From NCBI RefSeq assembly GCF_014200435.1, contig NZ_JACHBR010000002.1, positions 300,501 through 364,500 of the forward strand: DNA of 64,000 nucleotides, read 5' to 3'. The notes beneath the pieces were generated by a model, which was not told the DNA's origin, did no database searches, and was given only the letters and a program-made list of their open reading frames with translations. Both the position numbers and the translations under genes were made by a program. The first letter of the stretch is position 1, and each line of letters starts with the position of its first letter. Below are positions 43,802 to 52,060 of the stretch, one piece after another. The DNA is from Sphaerisporangium krabiense (GTDB taxonomy: Bacteria; Actinomycetota; Actinomycetes; Streptosporangiales; Streptosporangiaceae).

Positions 43802-45052
43802 TCACGCGGCCGTGCGCGACAGCGCGGTCGCGAGCTCGGCGTCCAGGGCCTCGACCGCCGACAGGAGCTGCGCGTCGGACAGGTAGGGGGCCGGGCCGAG
43901 GCGCAGGCGCCCGGCACGGGCGTCGGTGCGGACGCCGCGCGCGGCCAGGCCCGCCTGCAGGCGGTCGGCGTGCGGGGTGCGCAGGGACAGGAACCCGCCG
44001 AAGTCCTCCGGGGCGCCCGAGCGGTCCCGGGTGATGACGTCGTCGGGCGCGCCGAGCGCGTCGAAGGCGGCGGTCAGCAGGCCGACCTGGCGCAACGACA
44101 CCGCGCGCAGGAACGCGGGCGTCAGCCCCTGCTCCTCGAAGAAGCCGAAGACGTGCGCGGCGCGGTAGTGGCTCGTCGGGTCGTAGGTGGAGCCCGCGTA
44201 CCGGGCGGCGCCGGTGGGGTAGGCGACCGCGCCGGGACGGTGCGCCGCGGACAGCTCGGCGAACTCCGCGAACCAGCCGGTGATCACCGGGCGCAGCGCG
44301 TCGGCGTGCGCGGGCAGGCGCAGGAAGCAGTTGCCCTCGCCGAGCTGCAGATACTTGTAACCGCCCCCGACCACCCAGGCGTTCTGGATGCCGTCCACCG
44401 AGAACGGGACGGCGCCGAGCGCGTGGTAGGCGTCCACGAGCAGCTCGGCCCCCCGCCGCGCGCACGCGCCCGCCAGCGCGTCCAGGCCGGGGACGACGCG
44501 GGCGCTCTCGAACAGCACCGCGGAGACCAGCACGGCGGCCGTGCGGTCGTCCACCGCGGCGGCCATCCGCGCCGCCAGCGTGTCCGCCGGAGTGGCCGGG
44601 ACCCGCACCACCTCGACGCCCTCCTCGGCGAGGCGGGCGAGCTGCCGCCGCAGCGTGTGGAACTCGCCGTCCGAGGTGACCAGCCGGGGACGCGCCCGCA
44701 GGTCGAGCGCGGACAGGAACCGCAGGACGAGGTCGTGGGTGTTCGCGCCGAGGGCCAGCTCGGCGCGCGGGTCGCCGAGGAACAGGCGGAAGCCCTCGCG
44801 CACCCGCTCGGCCTTGGCGAACGCCGCCCCCCATTTCTCGTCCACCTCCAGCGCGGCGTCGCGGAACGCCTCGACCTGCCCGGTCAGCGCCACGTCCGGC
44901 CACGCCTGGTGGGAGTGCCCGGTCAGCAGCGGCCGCCGCGACACCTGGAAGGCGGAGTAGTGCGGCGCGAGCCGCCCCGACACGTCGCCGGGCGTCTCCG
45001 GCGCGAAGGGCGGCGTCCCGGTGAGGAGGACGCCGGTCGCGGTGGCCGTCAC
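43802..45052 (-). CDS. kynU: Kynureninase
   Basis: A 416-residue PLP enzyme that cleaves kynurenine (or 3-hydroxykynurenine) to anthranilate (or 3-hydroxyanthranilate) and alanine. It shows LTGHSHQAWPD, LGANTHDLVLRFLSAL, LLVDAYHALGAVPF with the aspartate that binds the pyridine ring, GGGYKYLQLGEGNCF with the Schiff-base lysine (Lys233), and SHYRAAHVFGFFEEQG. The start is a GTG at 45052 inside ATGTGA, overlapping the stop of tryptophan dioxygenase, so the two enzymes are translationally coupled. No kynurenine 3-monooxygenase is in the window; ring hydroxylation may be done by a P450. No formamidase gene is seen. Confidence 0.92.
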   Translation of the reverse strand: MTATATGVLLTGTPPFAPETPGDVSGRLAPHYSAFQVSRRPLLTGHSHQAWPDVALTGQVEAFRDAALEVDEKWGAAFAKAERVREGFRLFLGDPRAELALGANTHDLVLRFLSALDLRARPRLVTSDGEFHTLRRQLARLAEEGVEVVRVPATPADTLAARMAAAVDDRTAAVLVSAVLFESARVVPGLDALAGACARRGAELLVDAYHALGAVPFSVDGIQNAWVVGGGYKYLQLGEGNCFLRLPAHADALRPVITGWFAEFAELSAAHRPGAVAYPTGAARYAGSTYDPTSHYRAAHVFGFFEEQGLTPAFLRAVSLRQVGLLTAAFDALGAPDDVITRDRSGAPEDFGGFLSLRTPHADRLQAGLAARGVRTDARAGRLRLGPAPYLSDAQLLSAVEALDAELATALSRTAA

Positions 45053-45843
45053 ATCAACCCCCGCGCCGCCCACAGGTCGGGGAACAAGGGGGTGAACAGC
45101 GTGCCGCGCAGGTAGGCCGCGCCGGAGGAGCCGCCCGTGCCGTGCCGCACGCCGATGATCCGCTCGACCATCTTCACGTGCCGGTAGCGCCACTCCTGCA
45201 CGGCCTCGTCGATGTCCACCAGCCGCTCGCAGATGTGCGCGGCGCCGCTGTCGTCCTCGTACACCTTCGCCAGCACGGCCTGCACCTCCTCCGACGGCTC
45301 CCACGGCGTGGAGAGGTCCCGGTTCAGCGCCGCGTGCGGCACGCCGTACCCGCGGATGAACAGGTAGGTGAGCAGCGAGTCGAACACGGAGGGACGGTTC
45401 ATCGCCCGCTCGACGCGGTCGCGCTCCCGGCTGCCCGCGGGGTAGTGCGAGTACATCTTGGCGTCGCGGCGCCCGAGCGTCGCCTCGATCTCGCGGAACT
45501 GCGCCGACTGGAACCCGCTGCCGCTGCCGAGGCCGTCGCGGAAGGCGGTGAACTGGCGCGGGGTCATGGTCTCCAGGATGTCGACCTGCGAGATCGCCAC
45601 CTTGAGTATCTTCACCGCCCGCGTGGCCGCCTGCATGGCGTTGGCCGTGTGCCCCTCGGTCAGGTCCTGCTGGAACTTGGCGAACTCGTGCAGGAGCTGC
45701 TTGAACCACAGTTCGTAGACCTGGTGGACGACGATGAACAGCATCTCGTCGTGCTGCTCGGAGTTCGGGTGCTGGGCGTCCAGCACGTCGTCGAGCGCCA
45801 GGTAGGAGGAGTAGGTCAGCACGGCGGGCGGGTCGACGATCAT
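45049..45843 (-). CDS. Tryptophan 2,3-dioxygenase
   Basis: A 264-residue heme dioxygenase that opens the indole ring of tryptophan to N-formylkynurenine. Active-site histidine His40 is in FIVVHQVYELWFKQLLHE, substrate-binding Arg117 in GFQSAQFREIE, the heme-ligand His222 in WRYRHVKMVERIIG, and the closing loop is GTGGSSG. The length and all key residues fit the bacterial family. It is the first gene of the coupled pair with kynureninase, which places tryptophan breakdown inside the cluster as a precursor route. Similar pairs occur in anthramycin-type and other anthranilate-using clusters. Confidence 0.95.
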   Translation of the reverse strand: MIVDPPAVLTYSSYLALDDVLDAQHPNSEQHDEMLFIVVHQVYELWFKQLLHEFAKFQQDLTEGHTANAMQAATRAVKILKVAISQVDILETMTPRQFTAFRDGLGSGSGFQSAQFREIEATLGRRDAKMYSHYPAGSRERDRVERAMNRPSVFDSLLTYLFIRGYGVPHAALNRDLSTPWEPSEEVQAVLAKVYEDDSGAAHICERLVDIDEAVQEWRYRHVKMVERIIGVRHGTGGSSGAAYLRGTLFTPLFPDLWAARGLM

Positions 45844-45942
45844 GGCGTCACCATCCGGCCCTGCGCGCGTGGACGGCGGCCTGCGGCGTGTCGCCGGCGC
45901 CGAGCGGCGCCGGTAATGACTGCGGCATTTCTCTGTCCTTTC

Positions 45943-45964
45943 CCCGGGCTGCTTTTCTGATTAC
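45943..45964 (-). promoter_or_regulatory. Cluster motif copy 14, weak (dioxygenase-kynureninase operon)
   Basis: Minus strand reads GTAATCAGAAAAGCAGCCCG, 100 bases upstream of the dioxygenase start. It is the poorest of the 18 copies, but strand and distance fit. The 45844-46323 gap holds this, copy 15 facing the other way, and nothing else seen. Confidence 0.4.
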
Positions 45965-46143
45965 GTGGTCCAATGCTGTGCCGCCCGCCGGGGCCGGGCC
46001 ACACGAAGGAAAGTCAGTTAGTTGCCCGCCGATAGCAGCTTCCTGCCAGGGGAAAGCTGGACAGAATCTTCCTCCGGTGGATCGGGGCGCACCCGTCCCC
46101 ACCGGCGGGGACGGCCGTGTCCGGCGGGCGGGCCGCGAACACA

Positions 46144-46165
46144 GCAATTTGAAAGATGCCGGGCG
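46144..46165 (+). promoter_or_regulatory. Cluster motif copy 15 (aryl acid ligase)
   Basis: Plus strand reads GCAATTTGAAAGATGCCGGG, 159 bases upstream of the ligase start. Confidence 0.6.
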
Positions 46166-46323
46166 GCCGATTCCGAGGTCACCATGTCGGGTGACGGCCA
46201 CTCATGCCCGGGCGTGGCGGCTCGCCCCGGCCGTCGGTTCCCGCGGCGTTCCCGAGTTCGTGCGCGGGTTTTCACGAACCGGTCCCGCCGCAGGCCGCAA
46301 AATCGCTTGTTCCCGGAGGTCCG

Positions 46324-47844
46324 ATGCGGTACGAAGACGTGCCCCGCGAATTCAACATCGCGTCACACTTCCTCGATCGCAACGATCCCGGCCGCACCGC
46401 GCTGATCACCCCGGAGGGCGCCGCCACCTACGGCGAGCTGTCCGCGCGGGCCAACCGGATCGGCCACGCCCTGCGCGCCCTCGGCGTCGGCAGGGGAGAC
46501 CGCGTCCTGATCGCGCTCGCCGACGGCGTCGACTTCGTCGCCACCTGGTACGGCGTCCAGAAGATCGGCGCGATCACGGCCGAGGTCTACACCTACCTCC
46601 AGCCCAAGGACTACCGCTACTACGCCGACTACGCCGAGCCCAGGATCGTCGTCGCCGACGCGGTCACCCTGGAGCGGCTGCGCGTCGCGGGCGTCGGGAA
46701 CCTGCTGGTCTCCGGCGTGCCCGAGGACCTGCTGCGGCCCGGCGAGCACCACTTCGAGTCCCTCGTCGCCGCCCAGCCCGCCGAACTGGAGCCCGCCCCC
46801 ACCCGCAGCGACGACGTCGCGATCTGGAAGTTCACCACCGGCAGCACCGGCGCGCCCAAGGCGTGCGTGCTGCCCGCGCGCAGCCCGCTGCTGGCCTGCG
46901 AGTGGTACGCCCGCGGCGTGCTCGACATGGGCCCCGACGACGTCGTCCTGCCGGTGCCCAAGCTGTTCTTCGGCTACTCCCGCGACATGACCGCGCTGTA
47001 CCCGTTCGGCGCCGGCGGCGCGGGCATCGCCTTCCCCGAACGCAGCACGGCCGAGCGGATCTTCGAGCTGATCGCCGCCCACCGTCCGACGATCCTCGTC
47101 AACGTGCCCACCATGATGAGCGCCATGGTCTCCCACCCCGAGGCCGCCGCCCAGGACCTGAGCAGCCTGCGCCTGTGCACCTCGGCGGGGGAGGCCCTGC
47201 CCGCGGACCTGCACCGCAGGTGGATGGACACCTTCGGCGTCGAGGTGCTCGACGTCATCGGCTCCTCCGAGGTCTACCACGCCTACATCTCCAACCGGCC
47301 CGGACGCACCCGCCAGGGCAGCCTCGGCGAGGTGGTCCCCGGCTACCGCGCCCGCGTGATCGACGCCGACGGCGACACGCTGCCGGACGGCGAGGTCGGC
47401 CGGCTGGAGATCGTCGGCGAGACGGCCGCGCTGGAGTACTGGCGCGCGCCCGAGAAGTCCGCGGAGACCTTCCCCGCTCCGCACACCGTACGGTCGGGCG
47501 ACCTGTTCACCCGGGACGCCGACGGCTACTTCTACTACAAGGGCCGCGCCGACGACCTGCTCAAGGTCAGCGGCGTCTGGGTCGCGCCCTCCGAGATCGA
47601 GAACTGCCTCCGCTCGCACCCGGCCGTCGCCGAGGCCGCCGTGGTCGGGTACGAGGTGGACGGCCTGACGCTGCCCCGCGCGTTCGTGGTGACCTCAGGC
47701 GAGGTGTCCGCCGCGGAGCTGCAGACCTTCGTGAAGACGACGCTGGCGCCGCACAAATACCCCCGTGACGTCAGATTCGTCGACCGTCTCCCCGAGACCG
47801 CCAACGGCAAACTCGACCGCAGAGCGCTCAAAGAAGTGGGGTGA
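46324..47844 (+). CDS. Aryl acid AMP/CoA ligase (benzoate-CoA ligase-like)
   Basis: A 506-residue adenylate-forming enzyme. The phosphate loop is FTTGSTGAPKA near residue 176. LFFGYSRDM and IGSSEVYHAYISNRPG are typical of benzoate-CoA ligases, the hinge is KGRADDLLKVSGVWVAPSEIE, and the catalytic lysine is in ETANGKLDRRAL at the end. It activates an aromatic acid with ATP and passes it to CoA or a carrier protein. The start at 46324 has GGAGG four bases upstream. It lies next to the dioxygenase/kynureninase genes, so an anthranilate derivative is the best guess for its substrate. NcsB2-type ligases of enediyne clusters play the same part for other aromatic acids. Confidence 0.93.
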   Translation: MRYEDVPREFNIASHFLDRNDPGRTALITPEGAATYGELSARANRIGHALRALGVGRGDRVLIALADGVDFVATWYGVQKIGAITAEVYTYLQPKDYRYYADYAEPRIVVADAVTLERLRVAGVGNLLVSGVPEDLLRPGEHHFESLVAAQPAELEPAPTRSDDVAIWKFTTGSTGAPKACVLPARSPLLACEWYARGVLDMGPDDVVLPVPKLFFGYSRDMTALYPFGAGGAGIAFPERSTAERIFELIAAHRPTILVNVPTMMSAMVSHPEAAAQDLSSLRLCTSAGEALPADLHRRWMDTFGVEVLDVIGSSEVYHAYISNRPGRTRQGSLGEVVPGYRARVIDADGDTLPDGEVGRLEIVGETAALEYWRAPEKSAETFPAPHTVRSGDLFTRDADGYFYYKGRADDLLKVSGVWVAPSEIENCLRSHPAVAEAAVVGYEVDGLTLPRAFVVTSGEVSAAELQTFVKTTLAPHKYPRDVRFVDRLPETANGKLDRRALKEVG

Positions 47845-47913
47845 TCCGAGCGCGCCACCCCGGCGCGATGGACGTTTCCCGCCGCCGCCACCGCGCGGCA
47901 TCCGTCGAATTCA

Positions 47914-47935
47914 GCATTTCAGAAGATGTGCCGTG
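47914..47935 (+). promoter_or_regulatory. Cluster motif copy 16 (second acyltransferase)
   Basis: Plus strand reads GCATTTCAGAAGATGTGCCG, 97 bases upstream of the acyltransferase start. Confidence 0.6.
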
Positions 47936-48031
47936 CGGTGGCGGAGCGCGACGATGTCGTCCCCAGTACACCGTCCACAACGGTACGCAAGAACTTGAGC
48001 AGGGGAAACGCCCCTGAGGGGAGGAACGCTA

Positions 48032-49336
48032 ATGGCGGCAACCACTCGTCTGAGCGACGTGGAGATCGGCAGTAACAAACGAATTCCCAAGCTCGAGGGC
48101 GTGCGCGGCGTCCTCGCGATGGGCGTTCTCGTCTTCCACGTCGCGTGGCAGGCGGGCGCCACCAACTACGCGGACAAGGTGGGCAACGGGATATGGGGGC
48201 ATCTGGCTGACGGCCTTACCGTCATGCTGCCGCCGTTCTTCCTGCTGTCCGGCCTTTTCCTGTACCGCCCGTTCGCACGGGCCGTCATGACGCAGGACGC
48301 CAGGCCCGGCGCGGGAACGTTCCTGTTCCGCCGCGGCCTGCGCATCCTGCCGGCCTACTGGCTGCTCATCGCCGTCGTGCTGCTCGGCATCAACCTGCGC
48401 GGCATCGACAGCGTCTGGGACGTGATCCGCCCGGTCTTCGCGCTGCACTTCTACCTGCCCGACGGGCAGCCGAACATCGGCCTCGGCCACAGCTGGACGG
48501 TGCCGACCGAGCTCACCTTCTACCTGCTGCTGCCGGTGCTCGCCTGGCTGGCCGCCGTGTTCGCCGGACGCGGCGGCGACGTGGCCAAGCGGGCGCGCGC
48601 GGCGCTGTGGCCGGCCGTCCTGCTGTTCGCGGTGGGCATCGCCTGGGTCACCTACACCAACCTGCCCTCGTTCAAGGGCCCCTTCGAGTTCTGGTTCTGG
48701 CCGTTCTACTACGTCAGCGCCTTCGCCTGCGGCATGGCCCTGGCGGTCTTCTCGTCCAAGTCCGAGCTCACCGGCGTCACGCCGGCGATCTACCGCGCGG
48801 CGGCCAAGCACCCCAACCTGTTCTGGCTCGCCGCCCTCGTCATCTACGTCGTCAACATCCCCAAGCCGTTCGGCGAGCCGGGCATGGGCACGATCGGGTC
48901 GCTCACCCAGGAGCTGGTCGGCCACATCCTGATCCTCGTCTTCGCCGTGCTGTTCCTGCTGCCGCTGCTCGTGCCCGAGGCCCGGTCCCGGCTCATGGAC
49001 GTGACGCTGGCCAACAAGCCGATGCGCTACCTCGGCCGCATCTCCTACGGCATCTACCTCTGGCACATCCCCTTCCAGAACTTCTACGTCGGCAACGGCA
49101 ACATGTTCGGCAAGACGCCGGTCATGGACGCCGAGCTGCGCGGCACCTCGGGGTTCTGGGAGCTGTTCGCGTTCGTGGCCGTCGGCAGCGTGCTGGCCGC
49201 GACGCTCAGCTACTTCCTGCTGGAACGCCCGCTGGTCAACTACTTCACCCGGCGCGCCAAGCGGAAGCTCCAGTCCCGCATCCCGGTGGCGCCCGCCGAC
49301 GACACGCCGGTTCCGTCCGAGCGCATCGTCAAGTAG
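48032..49336 (+). CDS. Membrane acyltransferase, acyltransferase-3 family (second copy)
   Basis: A 434-residue membrane protein with about ten hydrophobic segments and the family blocks KLEGVRGVLAMGVLVFHVAW (Arg and His of the active site), LPPFFLLSGLFLYRPF, HSWTVPTELTFYLLLPVLAW and YLGRISYGIYLWHIPF. It transfers acyl groups to sugars or natural products at the membrane. The start has GAGGGGAGGAA upstream. Position right after the aryl acid ligase makes it the better candidate for transfer of the activated aromatic acid, with the 18397 copy free for another acyl group. That assignment is inference. Confidence 0.9.
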   Translation: MAATTRLSDVEIGSNKRIPKLEGVRGVLAMGVLVFHVAWQAGATNYADKVGNGIWGHLADGLTVMLPPFFLLSGLFLYRPFARAVMTQDARPGAGTFLFRRGLRILPAYWLLIAVVLLGINLRGIDSVWDVIRPVFALHFYLPDGQPNIGLGHSWTVPTELTFYLLLPVLAWLAAVFAGRGGDVAKRARAALWPAVLLFAVGIAWVTYTNLPSFKGPFEFWFWPFYYVSAFACGMALAVFSSKSELTGVTPAIYRAAAKHPNLFWLAALVIYVVNIPKPFGEPGMGTIGSLTQELVGHILILVFAVLFLLPLLVPEARSRLMDVTLANKPMRYLGRISYGIYLWHIPFQNFYVGNGNMFGKTPVMDAELRGTSGFWELFAFVAVGSVLAATLSYFLLERPLVNYFTRRAKRKLQSRIPVAPADDTPVPSERIVK

Positions 49337-49351
49337 AGCCCTTTCCGCACG

Positions 49352-49385
49352 GGCCGGGCCGGTGGATCCCTCCACCGGCCCGGCC
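49352..49385. terminator. Bidirectional hairpin between acyltransferase and BBE oxidase
   Basis: GGCCGGGCCGGTGGA at 49352-49366 pairs perfectly with TCCACCGGCCCGGCC at 49371-49385 around TCCC, midway between the two convergent stops. Confidence 0.8.
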
Positions 49386-49406
49386 TTCGCACGTGCGACC
49401 GGCATC

Positions 49407-50786
49407 TCAGCGGGCCGTCGCACCCGGGCTGACGTCGCCCCGGAACAGCCCGCCGGGGTCCACGCGGTCGCGCACCCGGTCGGCGCGCTCGGCCTGGGCG
49501 GCGCTCAGGTGCCCCTGCGGCTGGGCGAAGTTCTCCACGAACGACGGCGCCGTCCGCCCGGTGTCCCAGGGGGACAGCGCCGCGCGGACCTTCGCGCAGT
49601 GCTCCTCGATGGCCGCCGTCACCGCGGCGTCCTCGGCCACGCCCGCGCCCGAGTAGGCGTAGTGCGCGTCCAGGTGGTCCAGCGCGCCGCCGCCGGGGGA
49701 GGGCCGCCCGTAGGCGCCGCCGAGCTGGCGCAGCCCCGCCACGACGAACGGCGAACCCGAGCCCGCGCCGAGCAGCCGCAGGAACGCGGCGGCGCCGTCG
49801 TCGCCGATCTCGCGCAGCAGCATGTGGTCGCCGACGATCGCGATCGGGTCGTCCGGCTCCATGTGCGCGCGCAGCACCGCCGACGGCTCGGTGAGCTGCC
49901 AGTCGTCCATCACGGGCTCGGCCACCGCGCGCAGCGGCCCGAGCAGGTCCTCCGCCTGCCGCGTGGCCGCGGTCACGTCGTCGTCCAGGCTCAGCACCGC
50001 CCCGTCCACGCAGATCACCGGCCCGGCGGCCAGCGCGGGCGGCACCCCGGGCACCGGCGGCAGGTTCATCACCCGCAGCGACGTGGTCACCTCGTCCGGC
50101 GCGTCCAGCGTCCACCGTCGCCAGGCCGCCAGCAGGCCCTCGGCGTGCGCGGCCGGCCAGTACGTCGCCCCGGTGATCACCTTGGCGGCCGGGAACAGGG
50201 CCACCTCGACGGCGGTCACCACGCCGAAGCCGCCGCCACCGCCGCGCACCGCCCAGAACAGCTCCGGGTCGGTCTCGGCGTCCACGCGGCGCTGCTCGCC
50301 GTCCGCGGTGACCAGCTCGACCGCGCGGACGCTGTTGATCGCGAGCCCGATGTGCCGGCCGTAGAAGCTCAGACCGCCGCGCAGCAGGTAGCCGACGACG
50401 CCCACGGTGGGGGAGGAGCCGTGCGGCGCGGTCAGCCCGTACGGGGCCGCGGCGTCCACGACGTCGCCCCACAGCGTCCCGGCCGGGACCCTCGCCACCC
50501 GGCGCGCGGCGTCCACCTCGACGCCGCCCTCCAGGTTCGTCCGGATCAGCAGCGCGCCGTCCATGGGGCGCGCGGTGCCGGAGGCGTGCCCGGTCGTGTG
50601 CACGCGCACCGGCAGCCCTTCCGCCCGCGCGTGCCCGATCGCCGCACGGATCTGGTCGATGGTGCGCGCGGTCACGGCCGCCGCCGGCCGGGCCGGCGTG
50701 GCCAGGTTGAACACCCGCGTCGCGGCCTCGAACGCCGGGTCGCCGGGACGGGCGACTCCGGTGTCCCGCTCGTCGATCGTGGTCAT
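49407..50786 (-). CDS. FAD-linked oxidase, berberine-bridge-enzyme (BBE) type
   Basis: A 459-residue flavoprotein of the FAD_binding_4/BBE family. The PP-loop region has VHTTGHASG, with the histidine in the place that binds FAD covalently in relatives. AGTLWGDVVDAAAPYGL and GVVGYLLRGGLSFYGRHIGL complete the FAD domain, and a BBE tail VRDRVDPGGLFRGD ends it. The cysteine that bicovalent members use (GxCxxVG-like) is replaced in GSSPTVGVVG, so a single covalent link or none is expected. Such enzymes oxidise alcohols or close rings. The start is the ATG at 50786. The frame is open back to the motif at 50897-50918, but the family content starts here. Confidence 0.9.
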   Translation of the reverse strand: MTTIDERDTGVARPGDPAFEAATRVFNLATPARPAAAVTARTIDQIRAAIGHARAEGLPVRVHTTGHASGTARPMDGALLIRTNLEGGVEVDAARRVARVPAGTLWGDVVDAAAPYGLTAPHGSSPTVGVVGYLLRGGLSFYGRHIGLAINSVRAVELVTADGEQRRVDAETDPELFWAVRGGGGGFGVVTAVEVALFPAAKVITGATYWPAAHAEGLLAAWRRWTLDAPDEVTTSLRVMNLPPVPGVPPALAAGPVICVDGAVLSLDDDVTAATRQAEDLLGPLRAVAEPVMDDWQLTEPSAVLRAHMEPDDPIAIVGDHMLLREIGDDGAAAFLRLLGAGSGSPFVVAGLRQLGGAYGRPSPGGGALDHLDAHYAYSGAGVAEDAAVTAAIEEHCAKVRAALSPWDTGRTAPSFVENFAQPQGHLSAAQAERADRVRDRVDPGGLFRGDVSPGATAR

Positions 50787-50896
50787 GAGTGACACGCCTT
50801 CCGGAAACACCCCCGGAGAAGAGGGTGAGGGAAATGTGATTACACGCCGAACGCCGTCGAGTCCGGCGGTGCGGTCAGATTCACACGCGCGCGCCC

Positions 50897-50918
50897 GCCC
50901 GCGCATCTCCGTGATTGC
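50897..50918 (-). promoter_or_regulatory. Cluster motif copy 17 (BBE oxidase)
   Basis: Minus strand reads GCAATCACGGAGATGCGCGG, 111 bases upstream of the BBE start. It forms a close divergent pair with copy 18. Confidence 0.7.
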
Positions 50919-50950
50919 GCTGTGATCCCGGCCGGGCCCAGGTCAGGACG

Positions 50951-50972
50951 GCACTCTCGGAGATGTCGCCGC
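50951..50972 (+). promoter_or_regulatory. Cluster motif copy 18 (methyltransferase operon)
   Basis: Plus strand reads GCACTCTCGGAGATGTCGCC, 120 bases upstream of the methyltransferase at 51092. Confidence 0.6.
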
Positions 50973-51091
50973 GCCCGCGGCCCGCACACCATTAGTGCAG
51001 ATCATTCTGTCAATCGCTGTCTTCCCCGGGTCCGGCCATCCCGGTCGGCAGCACCGAGGTCATGGGGCCGCTCGACGGGAGCGACGTATTC

Positions 51092-51922
51092 ATGGGTAAC
51101 GAAGTCATCGACACGGCCGTCATCGGCAGGCACTACGACGAGCGCTCCCCGATCGGGGACGAGCTCCGCGACGGCCAGATTCATATGTGGTACTGGTATG
51201 ACGACGATGACGACGCCCCGCTGACCGAGGCCGTCCATCGCGTCAGCCGCAAGGTGACCGACACGCTCGGCCTGCGCGCCGGCGAGCACGTCCTGGACGC
51301 GGGATGCGGGCCCGGCGCCACCGCCGTCTACCTCGCGCAGGCCTACGGCGTGCGGGTCACCGGCGTCACGGTCAGCGCCTTCGAGATCGACAAGGCCCGC
51401 GCCAGGGCCGCCGCCGGCGGCGTCGCCGGCCTGGTCGGCGTCGAGTACGGCGACTACGCCGCGCTCTCCTACGCCGACGGCGCCTTCGACGCCGTCCTCG
51501 CCCTGGAGTCGCTGCAGAACGCCGCCGACCTCGGCCAGGTACTGCGCGAGCTGTACCGCGTGCTGCGGCCCGGGGGCAGGCTCACCTTCTCCGACTTCAG
51601 CCTGGAGTCGGACTCCGAGCCCGCCCGGGTGGCGAAGTTCATGGACAGCCTCAAACTCCACCGGCTCCCCACCATGGCCGAGTGGCTCGGCCACCTGCGG
51701 GACGCCGGATTCCAGATCGAGGAATACACCCAGTGCGGACCGCGGGTGTTCGGCAGGAAGTCGAAGTACCTGAAGTCGGCGATGGGCCGCAGGGACGAGG
51801 TCGCCGAGAAGTTCGGCGAGGACGCGGTCGCGCAGTTCTCCCAGAGGCACCTGGGCTTCTTCGCGCCCCGGAAGGAACAGATCGGGTACGTGATCGTCTC
51901 GGCCCGCAAGCCCCGGACCTGA
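51092..51922 (+). CDS. SAM-dependent methyltransferase, sterol/RebM-like class
   Basis: A 276-residue class I methyltransferase. The SAM site is VLDAGCGPGATAVYLAQ near residues 61-77, followed by the family's VTGVTVSAFEIDKA, FDAVLALESLQNAA and LRPGGRLTFSDF. The opening IHMWYW...LTEAVHR is typical of the sterol 24-C / RebM / geranyl diphosphate methyltransferase group, which methylates carbon or oxygen of small molecules and sugars. The start at 51092 is chosen by family length; an ATG at 51062 would add ten residues. It is the first of three methyltransferase genes in a row. Confidence 0.88.
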   Translation: MGNEVIDTAVIGRHYDERSPIGDELRDGQIHMWYWYDDDDDAPLTEAVHRVSRKVTDTLGLRAGEHVLDAGCGPGATAVYLAQAYGVRVTGVTVSAFEIDKARARAAAGGVAGLVGVEYGDYAALSYADGAFDAVLALESLQNAADLGQVLRELYRVLRPGGRLTFSDFSLESDSEPARVAKFMDSLKLHRLPTMAEWLGHLRDAGFQIEEYTQCGPRVFGRKSKYLKSAMGRRDEVAEKFGEDAVAQFSQRHLGFFAPRKEQIGYVIVSARKPRT

Positions 51923-52060
51923 GACCGCCAGCCATAGGAACGCCGCCGAACGCCCGCAAGCCGCCGAAAGCCGCCGCAGAGCCGGCACCCGGCGTGTCGC
52001 GAGCGGGCGAACGCCCCACAGGCCGGTCGACACGGCCATCCATCAGGAAAGGACCCGCAC

